Assembly (NCBI RefSeq): GCF_014651495.1
Contig: NZ_BMWZ01000001.1
Coordinates: 622,575-686,574 of the forward strand
Length of the DNA: 64,000 nt
From: Algibacter mikhailovii
GTDB lineage: Bacteria; Bacteroidota; Bacteroidia; Flavobacteriales; Flavobacteriaceae
Direction: 5' to 3'
Positions within the stretch are counted from its first letter, which is position 1. Each line of letters starts with the position of its first letter. The notes under the pieces were generated by a model. The model did not search any database. It was given only the letters and a program-made list of their open reading frames with translations, and had not been told where the DNA came from. The position numbers and the translations under genes are program-made. Shown here piece by piece: positions 47,487 to 56,129 of this stretch.

Positions 47487-48902
47487 TCACTTTCCAATAC
47501 AAAAATTAGCAAAAATATTACCTAATAAATCATCATTGGAAATTTCACCTGTGATCTCACCAAAATGATATAAAGCCTGCCTGATATCTATTGCTAATAA
47601 ATCTCCCGACAATCCTGACTCTAGACCTTCTCTCACCCTTTCAACCTCTTCAAAAGCTTTAATTAACGAATCATAATGTCTTGAATTAGTGATTATTGTG
47701 TCATTATTTCGCAATGCACCCGTGTTAACATAACTTAGCAGCTGCTGCTTTAGAGCATCCACCCCTATGTTCTGTTTGGCTGAAATAAACATGAATGAGG
47801 ATCCCTCAATTTTACTTAGCGTATCGTCCAGTTTTAATTGTTGATTTTCAGAAATCTTATCGACTTTATTTGCTATAACCAAAAGTGGTTTTAACGGGTA
47901 TTTATTTCTTATTTTTTCTATTTCAACTCTAATAGTATTAGATTTCATATGATCATTTGAAACAACATCAGATTCAAATAAATACACGACTACCTGTGCT
48001 TGATCTATTTTTTCAAAAGTCTTTTTAATACCAATACTTTCAACAACATCCTTTGTTTCTCTAATCCCTGCGGTATCAATAAATCTAAAGCCAATACCCC
48101 CTATTGAAATTTCGTCTTCAATCGTATCTCTAGTAGTTCCTGCTATTTCTGAGACGATGGCGCGTTCTTCATTCAACAAGGCATTCAATAAAGTTGATTT
48201 ACCAACATTGGGCTCTCCAACAATGGCAACAGGAATACCATTTTTAATCACATTACCAACAGCAAAGGAATCTATTAATCGCTTTAAGACAAACCGGATA
48301 CGCTCAATTAATTCCTTAAATTGGGTTCTATCTGCAAACTCAACATCCTCTTCGGCAAAATCAAGTTCCAATTCAATTAATGAGGCAAAGTTTAAAAGCT
48401 CTTCACGTAGTTTTGCTATTTCAGATGAAAATCCACCACGCATCTGCTGCATGGCAATTTGATGACTCGCTTCATTATCACTTGAAATTAAATCTGCCAC
48501 AGCTTCTGCTTGTGATAAATCTAATTTGCCATTTAAAAAAGCTCTCAGCGTAAACTCCCCAGCAGTTGCCATTCTGCACCCTTTTCTTAGAAACAGCTGA
48601 ATTATTTCTTGCTGAATATAATTAGACCCATGACAACTAATTTCAACGACATTCTCGCCGGTATAAGAATTTGGGTTTTTAAAGATAGACACTAAAACCT
48701 CGTCAATAGTCCGTCCATCTTCAACAATATGTCCTAAATGGATGGTATGCGTCTTTTGGTTGCTTAGTGTCTTTTCACTTTTTATGGATTGAAAACAAGT
48801 GTCAGCAATTACAATGGCATCATCGCCAGACAATCTTATTACTGCTATAGCTCCAGCTCCAGAAGGCGTAGCCAAAGCAACTATGGTATCATCATTAATC
48901 AT
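47487..48902 (-). CDS. mnmE: tRNA modification GTPase MnmE
   Basis: Cytosolic GTPase that, with MnmG, adds the aminomethyl-type modification at U34 of several tRNAs. The 471 residues cover the whole family: an N-terminal tetrahydrofolate-binding domain (IVALATPSGAGAIAVIRLSG), a helical domain, an inserted G domain at about 220-385 with GEPNVGKST (G1), GTTRDT (G2), DTAG (G3) and NKVD (G4), and the C-terminal FCIGK motif with the essential cysteine. It is a single-copy core gene and is convergent with the secreted-protein gene and divergent from the GH16 gene, so it appears to interrupt the polysaccharide locus. Confidence 0.98.
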   Translation of the reverse strand: MINDDTIVALATPSGAGAIAVIRLSGDDAIVIADTCFQSIKSEKTLSNQKTHTIHLGHIVEDGRTIDEVLVSIFKNPNSYTGENVVEISCHGSNYIQQEIIQLFLRKGCRMATAGEFTLRAFLNGKLDLSQAEAVADLISSDNEASHQIAMQQMRGGFSSEIAKLREELLNFASLIELELDFAEEDVEFADRTQFKELIERIRFVLKRLIDSFAVGNVIKNGIPVAIVGEPNVGKSTLLNALLNEERAIVSEIAGTTRDTIEDEISIGGIGFRFIDTAGIRETKDVVESIGIKKTFEKIDQAQVVVYLFESDVVSNDHMKSNTIRVEIEKIRNKYPLKPLLVIANKVDKISENQQLKLDDTLSKIEGSSFMFISAKQNIGVDALKQQLLSYVNTGALRNNDTIITNSRHYDSLIKAFEEVERVREGLESGLSGDLLAIDIRQALYHFGEITGEISNDDLLGNIFANFCIGK

Positions 48903-49134
48903 TTAACAAAAGTACTAAAAATGAAAAGCTAAATATTAGAATACAGAGACAACATTCACTGTTTAAAAACAACAATTAAAATTATTAAATAGCTTTTTCT
49001 TTTTTATACCTGATTTTTGAGTTTTTGCACTTGACAATATATTGACATAAGACATTTGTTCCATTATTTTAATCAAATTACTAAAGGCAGCCTTTTCAAT
49101 CCATATATTTTTGATTATTCTAAAATTATAAAGC

Positions 49135-50328
49135 ATGCCAAAAAACAAAATTTCCTTTTTATCAATAGCAAGTATTATTCTTTTATTCAATACCTGTAGT
49201 AGCAATGATGCGCCTCTAGAAGAACAAACTATAGACATTGATACGACTATGCCAAGTATAACATGTTTGGATAATATTACCGAAACAATAAGTCTAGAGA
49301 AAGCATTTACCACCGTTATCTACAAAGCCCCTGCGGGTACAGACAATAAACCTGGAGCTATTACTAAGCAAATAGCAGGATTAGCTTCTGGATCCGAATT
49401 CCCAATAGGAACAACCACAAATACTTTTGAAGTTACTGATACATCGGGCAATAAAACGACCTGTAGTTTTGACGTTGTTGTATCATACCCTTCTGCAGAC
49501 CAACCCTATTCTGTTGATGGACACAATTATGCTCCTGAAGGTAAAAAATGGACAAAGATTGAAAATATGACTGATGAGTTTAATGTGACGACATTTGATG
49601 ATGGCAAATGGCATAGGAATCCAGGATCCGACCCTTTTGGATGGTACGGAAGGCCTCCTGCGCTATTTGAATCGGATAATGTAACTGTAGCTGATGGTAA
49701 TTTAAATATAACGGTTGAAAAATTTACAACGCCAAAAACAGTTAATAATCAATCCTGGACTCATGGTGGTGCCATTATTAGATCTAAAGAAAAAGCTAAG
49801 CAAGGCTATTATTATGAATGCAAAATGAAGGCGAATAAAACAGTAATGTCTTCTACATTTTGGATTGCTTTTCCGCAAAATTGCAATACAGGTCCTATTA
49901 GAAAGTTAGAATTAGACATTCAGGAATGTGTTGGTAGAACACATAGCGAAACACATGCTTGGGCTAAAAAATGGGATGCAACCTATCATTCTAACACCTG
50001 GAGACATAAGCGCTCTTGTGACACAGAAATAAATGAGTCTCAACAATCACCGGGGAAACTTGATTTGAACGAAAAAAATCATTCTAGATATTTTGTTTAT
50101 GGATGTTGGTGGAAATCACCCACTGAAATATTATTCTATTTAGATGGTAAATACGTCTATACCATCACACCAACAACAGACTTTGATTTAGAAGGTCATA
50201 TTACAATGGCTATAGAAACATATGATTGGAACCCTATTGATTCTGCAAATATATTTGAATCTGGCTCCTTTGATGATTTAACCACAAAGTATGATTGGGT
50301 AAGAACCTGGAAATTAGAAGACCAATAA
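49135..50328 (+). CDS. GH16 lipoprotein, agarase/porphyranase-like
   Basis: A 397-residue endo-acting galactanase candidate on the outer membrane. The N-terminal signal ends at a lipobox-like LFNT with Cys21, followed by acidic residues. A HYR-type domain (about 38-118: PSITCLDNIT, FPIGTTTNTFEVTDTSGN) precedes the GH16 domain. That domain opens with TDEFNV and KWHRNPGSD, continues with GWYGRPPALF, and contains the catalytic ELDIQE motif, where Glu259 is the nucleophile, Asp261 assists and Glu264 is the acid/base. FEWD- and GRPP-type segments and the beta-bulge active site fit the agarase/porphyranase side of the family better than laminarinases. Substrate is inferred, not shown. A bidirectional terminator follows. 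Confidence 0.85.
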   Translation: MPKNKISFLSIASIILLFNTCSSNDAPLEEQTIDIDTTMPSITCLDNITETISLEKAFTTVIYKAPAGTDNKPGAITKQIAGLASGSEFPIGTTTNTFEVTDTSGNKTTCSFDVVVSYPSADQPYSVDGHNYAPEGKKWTKIENMTDEFNVTTFDDGKWHRNPGSDPFGWYGRPPALFESDNVTVADGNLNITVEKFTTPKTVNNQSWTHGGAIIRSKEKAKQGYYYECKMKANKTVMSSTFWIAFPQNCNTGPIRKLELDIQECVGRTHSETHAWAKKWDATYHSNTWRHKRSCDTEINESQQSPGKLDLNEKNHSRYFVYGCWWKSPTEILFYLDGKYVYTITPTTDFDLEGHITMAIETYDWNPIDSANIFESGSFDDLTTKYDWVRTWKLEDQ

Positions 50329-50367
50329 AAAGGGAATTAACGAAATCAAAAGAAGCCATATTTATAA

Positions 50368-50404
50368 AAAAGCCAATAATTGATATTTTCAGTTATTGGC
50401 TTTT
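50368..50404. terminator. Bidirectional rho-independent terminator
   Basis: AAAAGCCAATAA pairs perfectly with TTATTGGCTTTT around a 13-nt loop. A-runs and T-runs on both sides let it work for the GH16 gene on the plus strand and the S1 protein gene on the minus strand. Confidence 0.85.
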
Positions 50405-50429
50405 CATTTGTTTAAATATGTCTTGGAAA

Positions 50430-51260
50430 TTATACTAAATAAATACCATCAGATTTTATCTCTATCAGGCGCTTCTTATAAAGTGTACCTACAGCTTTTT
50501 TGAAGTTTTTCTTACTCATTTGAAGTCCCTCTTTAATCGCCTCAGGACTTGATTTGTCAGTAAGATTTAAAAAACCGCTATTATCTTGAAGTTCTTTCAT
50601 TATACGCTCTGCATTGGGCTCAATATTTCTATAACCTACCTGGCCTAGCGATATATCCAATTTATTTCCTGGTCTTATCTTTTTAACGATTCCCTTTAGC
50701 TTATCACCAACACTGATATCCTTAAAAATACTGTCCTTATAAATTAAACCTGAATGTGTTTTATTTACAATAACATTCATACCAATGTCTGAGGGATGCG
50801 ACACAATCAAATCCACTTCATCAAATTGATTGACTGTGAGATTCGTATTATCTAAAAAGCGATTGGTTTTACTTGAAGCCACAAGTCTATTTGTCTTTTC
50901 GTCCAAATAGCAATGTACCAAATACCATCCTCCAGGCTTCATTTTAAAAGCTTGTTCCCCAAATGGGCAAAACAATTCTTTTACCAATCCCCAATCTAAA
51001 AAAGCACCATAATCCGTAACTTGATTACAACGTAATAAGGCAAAATCATCACAGACGATATAGGGCATATCCGTTGTGGCTACAGGACGTTCTTCATTAT
51101 CAAGATAGACAAAAACTTCAATTTTGTCCCAAATTTTAAAGGCTTCAGGCACGTACCTATTAGGAAGTAAAACCTGGTTATCTTCATCATCAATTAAATA
51201 GGCACCGTGATCTGTCTCACGGAGTATTTCTAAAGTATTTACTTGTCCTAATTTTATCAT
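50430..51260 (-). CDS. CvfB-like S1 RNA-binding protein
   Basis: 276 residues, matching the CvfB/YitL family: three S1-like OB-fold domains and a C-terminal winged helix. Visible features are IKLGQVNTLEILRETDHGAY with DDEDNQVLLPNRYVPE (first domain), DYGAFLDWGLVKELFCPFGEQ (second S1 domain), GIVKKIRPGNKLDISLGQVGY (third) and FKKAVGTLYKKRLIEIKSDG (winged helix). The protein is expected to bind RNA in the cytoplasm; in staphylococci CvfB affects virulence gene expression, but its role in Bacteroidota is not known. It ends near the shared terminator and is probably transcribed alone. Confidence 0.9.
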   Translation of the reverse strand: MIKLGQVNTLEILRETDHGAYLIDDEDNQVLLPNRYVPEAFKIWDKIEVFVYLDNEERPVATTDMPYIVCDDFALLRCNQVTDYGAFLDWGLVKELFCPFGEQAFKMKPGGWYLVHCYLDEKTNRLVASSKTNRFLDNTNLTVNQFDEVDLIVSHPSDIGMNVIVNKTHSGLIYKDSIFKDISVGDKLKGIVKKIRPGNKLDISLGQVGYRNIEPNAERIMKELQDNSGFLNLTDKSSPEAIKEGLQMSKKNFKKAVGTLYKKRLIEIKSDGIYLV

Positions 51261-51380
51261 GTGGCAAAGGTAATCATATTAATAAAATTGTTTCATTCTT
51301 CTGAACAAAACTCGTAGAAAATACCTGAATAAAAAAAGCAAGATATGATTGCTATACTTTTAATGACGACAAAAAAACCT

Positions 51381-51719
51381 TTAGTACACCGATTCTTTGC
51401 CAAAATGTTTAGTTAGCAAATAGTAGACCACCGCTCTATATTTACTTCTATTGGTCTTTCCGTATTGCGCCATAACCTCAGTAATACCCTGATCTAAATC
51501 AGCGCCATCACTCAAGCCTAATTTTTTAATTAAGAAATTATTTTTTACTGTAGTCAATTCTGAAATATCAGAACTTGACACGGTTGAAGAATCTGCATTG
51601 TAAATAGACGGTCCGCAACCAATAGTTACTTTTGTCAATAAATCCATATCGGCAGTTACGCCACATTTATCTTTTAAATCTGCGGCATATTTTACAATAA
51701 GCTCATCTCTTTTACTCAT
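51381..51719 (-). CDS. DUF2853 family protein
   Basis: 112 residues, cytosolic, without a signal peptide. The sequence MSKRDELIVKYAADLKDKCG and the C-terminal YYLLTKHFGKESVY match the DUF2853 family, small helical proteins of unknown function common in Bacteroidota and Proteobacteria. It lies 90 bp downstream of menD in the same direction and could be the last gene of the menaquinone operon, although no functional link is known. Confidence 0.85.
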   Translation of the reverse strand: MSKRDELIVKYAADLKDKCGVTADMDLLTKVTIGCGPSIYNADSSTVSSSDISELTTVKNNFLIKKLGLSDGADLDQGITEVMAQYGKTNRSKYRAVVYYLLTKHFGKESVY

Positions 51720-51809
51720 AATGATTTCTTTTTTAATGATTATAAAATGAATTAAAACGGATTTAAAGATACTATTTTTTAGACTGCAAACTTCTTAAAA
51801 ACCCGCAAA

Positions 51810-53516
51810 TCACTTGATGTATTGAAAGTAATTCAAAAGGACCTCATCATTGATTGATTTTGGCGTAAAAACTTCTAAAAGCTTAGGCTTTCCATTGTTT
51901 ACATAGAAGGTGTCTAATGCTTTTAGCAATGTTTCTTCAGTTGAAACGGCCTTATATTTTAAACCATACATCTCACATAATTGCGCTGCTGTTAGGCTGT
52001 GAGTAGTTTCAAAATAAGTATCAAAGTTTTTAGTGTTTTTAGGCCCGGGTAAAATTCTGAAAATTCCGCCACCTTGGTTATTTATAACTATAATGCGAAA
52101 GTCATCAGGAATATGATCATTCCAAAGCGCATTGCTATCATAAAGAAAACTTAGATCACCGGTTATTAACACCGTGGGTTTATTCCTTACAACGGCGCAA
52201 CCAATGGCGGTGGCTGTACTACCATCTATGCCGCTAGTACCTCTATTACAAAACACTTCTAAGGTTTTATTCATAGGAAATAATTGGGTATAACGAATGG
52301 TAGAACTGTTTCCTGATTGCAGAATATAGTCCTGAGGAATCGACCTCAACACTTTACTAAACACTTTGAAATCTGAAAACGGAATTTCCTTCAGATAACA
52401 CTCATGCTGCTTTTGCCTCCAGCGTTTAATCTTTGTCCATTTTTTTTTATAACCACTTGCATCTTGATGAATCACCTGAGGTAAAAAAGCCTTAAAAAAC
52501 TGATTTGGACTAAGTTCTAAATGTTTGTTTAAACTAAAAAAGGTATCATAGGCCATTTTAGGGTTAACATGCCAATGCTGTTTTGGTTTATAGCGACGTA
52601 AAAGCTGTTTTATTTTCTTCGAGACAATTAACCCGCCAAAACTCAATAAAATATCAGGACAAAAATCCTCTTGATCGTCCTCAGTTAACGGTGCTATAAG
52701 TTGATCTATACTTGAAAAAAAGCTGGGGTGGTGTATGTTTGATGTCGTTTCTGTTAATACAATAACACTGTTATCCTCTGAAATTTCATTCAACCATTTT
52801 TGTTCTATTTCATTAGGCTGATTAGCACCTACCAAAATCATTTTTTTAGTGGCTGCATTCCAATCTTTGATGCAAGATTCAAGCACATGGTCTTCAACCT
52901 GTTTTGGAGTAACCGTTAAATTAATTGCTTTGGGTGCCACACTTAATGCCTCCACACGTTCATATAAAGGCTCATCAAAAGGGATATTGAGATGCACCGG
53001 TCCTTGCTTAAAAAGCGCCACATTTATCGCTTCATTAATGCACTGTTCATTATGAGCTTGTATACCTTTTTGCTCCTCTAATACAGTCTCAAATTGACTT
53101 TGCTCATCGAGCCTTAAATTAGCCGATAATAATACATGATGTCCATAGACATTTTTTTGATTAATGGTTTGACCATCACCTATACCAATTAAATGTTCTG
53201 GTCTATCTGCCGATAAAACAAGCAAAGGAATGTTACTATAATAGGCTTCAGCAACGGCAGGGTAATAATTTAGAAGCGCACTACCAGATGTACATACAAT
53301 AGCCGTTGGTGCATTGATTTGTTGCGCCATGCCTAATGCAAAAAAACCAGCACAACGTTCATCTACAATACTATAACACTTAAAATATTTATCGTTAGTA
53401 AACCCAATAGTTAATGGGGCATTTCTACTACCAGGAGAAATTATAACATGCTTTACACCCTTGGCTTTACATAATTGAACAACCGTTTGTGCAAGAGGAA
53501 TTTTTGGGTATATCAT
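51810..53516 (-). CDS. menD: 2-succinyl-5-enolpyruvyl-6-hydroxy-3-cyclohexene-1-carboxylate synthase MenD
   Basis: Thiamine-diphosphate enzyme joining isochorismate and 2-oxoglutarate (after decarboxylation) in menaquinone synthesis. The 568 residues have the usual three-domain layout. The N-terminal PYR domain has ISPGSRNAPLTIGF and DERCAGFFALGMAQ (the glutamate that activates ThDP), followed by CTSGSALLNYYPAVAEAYYS. The C-terminal domain has GTSGIDGSTATAIG and the ThDP-binding run ITGDLSFLYDSNALW and NNQGGGIF. It follows menF by 39 bp, in the order of the pathway. Menaquinol is the electron donor for NrfH elsewhere in the window. Confidence 0.97.
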   Translation of the reverse strand: MIYPKIPLAQTVVQLCKAKGVKHVIISPGSRNAPLTIGFTNDKYFKCYSIVDERCAGFFALGMAQQINAPTAIVCTSGSALLNYYPAVAEAYYSNIPLLVLSADRPEHLIGIGDGQTINQKNVYGHHVLLSANLRLDEQSQFETVLEEQKGIQAHNEQCINEAINVALFKQGPVHLNIPFDEPLYERVEALSVAPKAINLTVTPKQVEDHVLESCIKDWNAATKKMILVGANQPNEIEQKWLNEISEDNSVIVLTETTSNIHHPSFFSSIDQLIAPLTEDDQEDFCPDILLSFGGLIVSKKIKQLLRRYKPKQHWHVNPKMAYDTFFSLNKHLELSPNQFFKAFLPQVIHQDASGYKKKWTKIKRWRQKQHECYLKEIPFSDFKVFSKVLRSIPQDYILQSGNSSTIRYTQLFPMNKTLEVFCNRGTSGIDGSTATAIGCAVVRNKPTVLITGDLSFLYDSNALWNDHIPDDFRIIVINNQGGGIFRILPGPKNTKNFDTYFETTHSLTAAQLCEMYGLKYKAVSTEETLLKALDTFYVNNGKPKLLEVFTPKSINDEVLLNYFQYIK

Positions 53517-53555
53517 TTAAAAATAATCGATCCTCAAAAATAAGAAATCTCATGA

Positions 53556-54677
53556 TTATAAGACCTTTCTAATCACTAAAGATTTTGAAACCGTTTCTTC
53601 CCACTCCACTTCAGAAATAGAGCTTTCCGTCACACCGCCTCCAATATAAATAATACCCTTCTTATCCTTAATTTGCATGCAACGCAAATTCACGTAAAGT
53701 TGCGAACTATTCTTTTTCATGGCATAGGCCCTGTTTTCAATATTTCTTCTTCCTGACCTGGGCGCAACCTTGGTTTCAAAATTTAATTCACCTAAAAATC
53801 CAGAATAATATTCGCGGTTATAATTTTCATTATCTAAAATAAAACGCTGAGCCTCCGCTTTGGGTAAGCCACATACAGCTGGCGTAGGATGTAAGCCATC
53901 AATAACATCCTTTAAAATAATGTCTGGCTTTAATTGCGCTGATATCATGGTTTTTAAATGCACGAGGTTCCCAGCTTTAACCGTTTCGGTGTCCGAAATT
54001 CGATAAGTTTCAACCAAAGGTCTTAGTTGATCTTCAATAAAATCTGTTACAAACTGCTGCTCTTGCTTTTCTTTTTCTTTCCAAGTCACCTCTAGTGTAC
54101 CATCATAATTTTGAGTACCCGCCAATGCCATAATAGAAAAACGCCGCCCTTCCTTTTTTATTAAAGTTTCAGGAGTGGCTCCCAGCCATAATCCAACTTT
54201 AGGATGATACCAGCAATACACAAATGCCGATTTGTAAGCCAGCAATAAGTGGTTTAATATAGTAATAGGATTGTTATTAGAAAGCGTAACTTCCTCCTTT
54301 CGTGATAGGACCACCTTTTTGAAGGCTCCACTTTTAATAGCTTCAACGCCTTTCTCCACAAGCTTAATATGGGCTTCTTTCGCTTGATTGGTGTCACCTG
54401 ATACCAAGGACTTCGGATTTTCATTTTTTGAAAGCCCATCCCAATGCGAACAACTAATACGTTCAGATTGTGACAAAGGTATTAACACGCTACGTCCGGA
54501 ATTATCAAAAGGAGAAAACACAAATCCCTGCTCAGTAAATTCTTCAGTAAAAAAAATTTGATCAGAATTTTGAAGCAAACCTGTGACTTTTAATTCATTA
54601 GGCTTTCTATAAACAATAAAGGGTAATTGATTTTCATGCTGTGCCTCAAGGCGTTCAACTAAATCTCCTGAAGTCAT
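53556..54677 (-). CDS. menF: Isochorismate synthase MenF
   Basis: Converts chorismate to isochorismate, the first committed step toward menaquinone. At 373 residues it is shorter than E. coli MenF (about 430), as is usual in Bacteroidota, where the N-terminal part is reduced. The chorismate-binding domain fills the C-terminal 260 residues, with AIKSGAFKKVVLSRKEE, LGATPETLIKKEG, MALAGTQNYDGT, LHPTPAVCGLPK and the closing YIGGGVTESS. The motifs fit isochorismate synthase better than anthranilate or aminodeoxychorismate synthases, and the downstream menD supports this. It begins 5 bp after the thioesterase gene. Confidence 0.94.
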   Translation of the reverse strand: MTSGDLVERLEAQHENQLPFIVYRKPNELKVTGLLQNSDQIFFTEEFTEQGFVFSPFDNSGRSVLIPLSQSERISCSHWDGLSKNENPKSLVSGDTNQAKEAHIKLVEKGVEAIKSGAFKKVVLSRKEEVTLSNNNPITILNHLLLAYKSAFVYCWYHPKVGLWLGATPETLIKKEGRRFSIMALAGTQNYDGTLEVTWKEKEKQEQQFVTDFIEDQLRPLVETYRISDTETVKAGNLVHLKTMISAQLKPDIILKDVIDGLHPTPAVCGLPKAEAQRFILDNENYNREYYSGFLGELNFETKVAPRSGRRNIENRAYAMKKNSSQLYVNLRCMQIKDKKGIIYIGGGVTESSISEVEWEETVSKSLVIRKVL

Positions 54678-54682
54678 CTAAT

Positions 54683-55108
54683 TTATTTCGATTTTGGCAG
54701 CGCAATAGTAGTTAATTTACATAATGAAACCAAGTTATCATGATCATCTGTAACTCTAATTTCCAATAATTGGGTAGTCCTTCCCTTATGCAAATATGAC
54801 GCTTTAGCATATACATAACCTGTTCTAACACTTTTTAAATGATTAGCAGAAATCTCAATTCCTCTAACAAACACCTTATCCAGATCCATTAAAATCTCAG
54901 CGGCAAAACTGCCAAGTGTTTCCGCTAAAGCTGCTGTTGCTCCGCCATGCAATACACCGTCTGGCTGATGAACCTTAGGTGTAACCGGCATTTTACCCAA
55001 AACAAAATCAGGACCAAAATCTACAATTTCGATATCTAAGGTTTCCATTAAGGTGTTTTTACAAACTTCATTAGCCCTAAGCAGAACTTGTTCTCTATTT
55101 AATTGCAT
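54683..55108 (-). CDS. menI: Hotdog-fold thioesterase, probable DHNA-CoA hydrolase MenI
   Basis: 141 residues, PaaI/YdiI-type hotdog fold. The active-site region HQPDGVLHGGATAALAETLG has the HGG and the catalytic Glu/Asp in the positions found in 1,4-dihydroxy-2-naphthoyl-CoA hydrolases. VYAKASYLHKGRTTQLLEI is also typical. It starts the operon thioesterase-menF-menD with a 5-bp gap to menF, which is the main reason to assign it to menaquinone synthesis rather than to phenylacetate metabolism. No other men genes lie nearby, so the rest of the pathway is elsewhere. Confidence 0.85.
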   Translation of the reverse strand: MQLNREQVLLRANEVCKNTLMETLDIEIVDFGPDFVLGKMPVTPKVHQPDGVLHGGATAALAETLGSFAAEILMDLDKVFVRGIEISANHLKSVRTGYVYAKASYLHKGRTTQLLEIRVTDDHDNLVSLCKLTTIALPKSK

Positions 55109-55230
55109 AGCATCTCATATATGTTAAAAAATATAAAGTAAAAATACAAAACCTAAACATAAGGCTACATAAAATTAACGTTCCATTAAGTCAAAGCCAA
55201 CTCCAAATATTAACTCATATTTGTTCATAA

Positions 55231-55267
55231 AAAAAACTATCAAATACAAGTTGTATCTGATAGTTTT
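55231..55267 (-). terminator. Rho-independent terminator after the Tyr/Gly-rich lipoprotein gene
   Basis: AAACTATCA and ATACAA pair with TTGTAT and TGATAGTTT (one bulge), with a T-run in the minus direction. It lies 26 bp after the stop at 55293, upstream of the menI start. Confidence 0.75.
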
Positions 55268-55292
55268 CTTAAAATATTATTCTAAATATGTT

Positions 55293-55976
55293 TTACTTTT
55301 TTGAATCGCCAAAAGCTTTAACCACTTTCTTAGCATAAGGTCCTGCAATTGCTGAAGCCGAACCAGGATCTGTAATATTGGAAGCAACAACGGCAACTAA
55401 TTGACGATCTATATCTCTATCTAAATCATAAATCACAGTTTCTAACTTATAAATTTCAGATTCATAAGTACGCTGTGAACGTGGCACGTAAGACCCTCCA
55501 TAACCATAAGGTGAGTAAAACGACCCATAGTAACCACCAAAGCCACCATATCCGCCATAGTAAGAAGGATAATATCCACCTGTAGTATATCCACCTGATT
55601 CCTCTGTTCTTACTTCTGTTTTAACATCTTTTAAAACCGTTAAGACAATGCCTGAAAATCCATCTTGCTTGAACCGACTTACTAAGTTATCAATATCGGC
55701 CTCTGTAATTTTTTGATTATGACTCACCTTAGGATATTTAATATAACTTGAAGTAGCTTTAACTCCTGCTGCATTAATCTCGGCAGTAATTTCTTGCTCC
55801 ATCAATTGTCTTGATGCCAAATCATCTGTTCGCACTATAACCAAAAAGGAATCATCTGCCATTGTAGATCTCGCATCTGGTGCTGTCCATGAATCTGTTA
55901 CTTTAATTGAGGGTCCACAATTATAAACAACAGCTAATAAAAGTAGGGCAGCAAACATTTGCATTTTTTTTCTCAT
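55293..55976 (-). CDS. Exported lipoprotein with a Tyr/Gly-rich segment
   Basis: 227 residues. The signal sequence ends at VVYNC (lipobox-like, Cys20), so it is probably a lipoprotein. The N-terminal half (IKVTDSWTAPDAR, FLVIVRTDDLASRQLMEQEI, FKQDGFSGIVLTVLKDVK) resembles the DUF4136-like lipoproteins of Bacteroidota. A central 35-residue stretch at about 128-165 is mostly Tyr, Gly and Ser (GGYYPSYYGGYGGFGGYYGS) and should be disordered or beta-prone. The C-terminal part (YKLETVIYDLDRDIDRQLV, SNITDPGSASAIAGPYAKK) is helical. Function unknown. Confidence 0.75.
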   Translation of the reverse strand: MRKKMQMFAALLLLAVVYNCGPSIKVTDSWTAPDARSTMADDSFLVIVRTDDLASRQLMEQEITAEINAAGVKATSSYIKYPKVSHNQKITEADIDNLVSRFKQDGFSGIVLTVLKDVKTEVRTEESGGYTTGGYYPSYYGGYGGFGGYYGSFYSPYGYGGSYVPRSQRTYESEIYKLETVIYDLDRDIDRQLVAVVASNITDPGSASAIAGPYAKKVVKAFGDSKK

Positions 55977-56129
55977 AATTCTAAATTTTAAATAATGTTA
56001 CATTATAGACTAGTCTAAGCCTTAGTCTTAAAAATATTAATTAAACCAAATATAAGGAATATTGCACTACTTTTTTATTATAAACCGAAAACATATTACT
56101 TTGTTGGCGTTAAAAATATATTAAAAAAA

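Noticed and set aside
48963-49313. Minus-strand ORF of 116 codons
   Set aside because: It overlaps the start and signal sequence of the GH16 gene, has no recognisable domain and is low in complexity.
37717-50328. SusC/SusD transporter pair in the carbohydrate region
   Set aside because: No TonB-dependent receptor or SusD-like ORF is present in any frame of this stretch.
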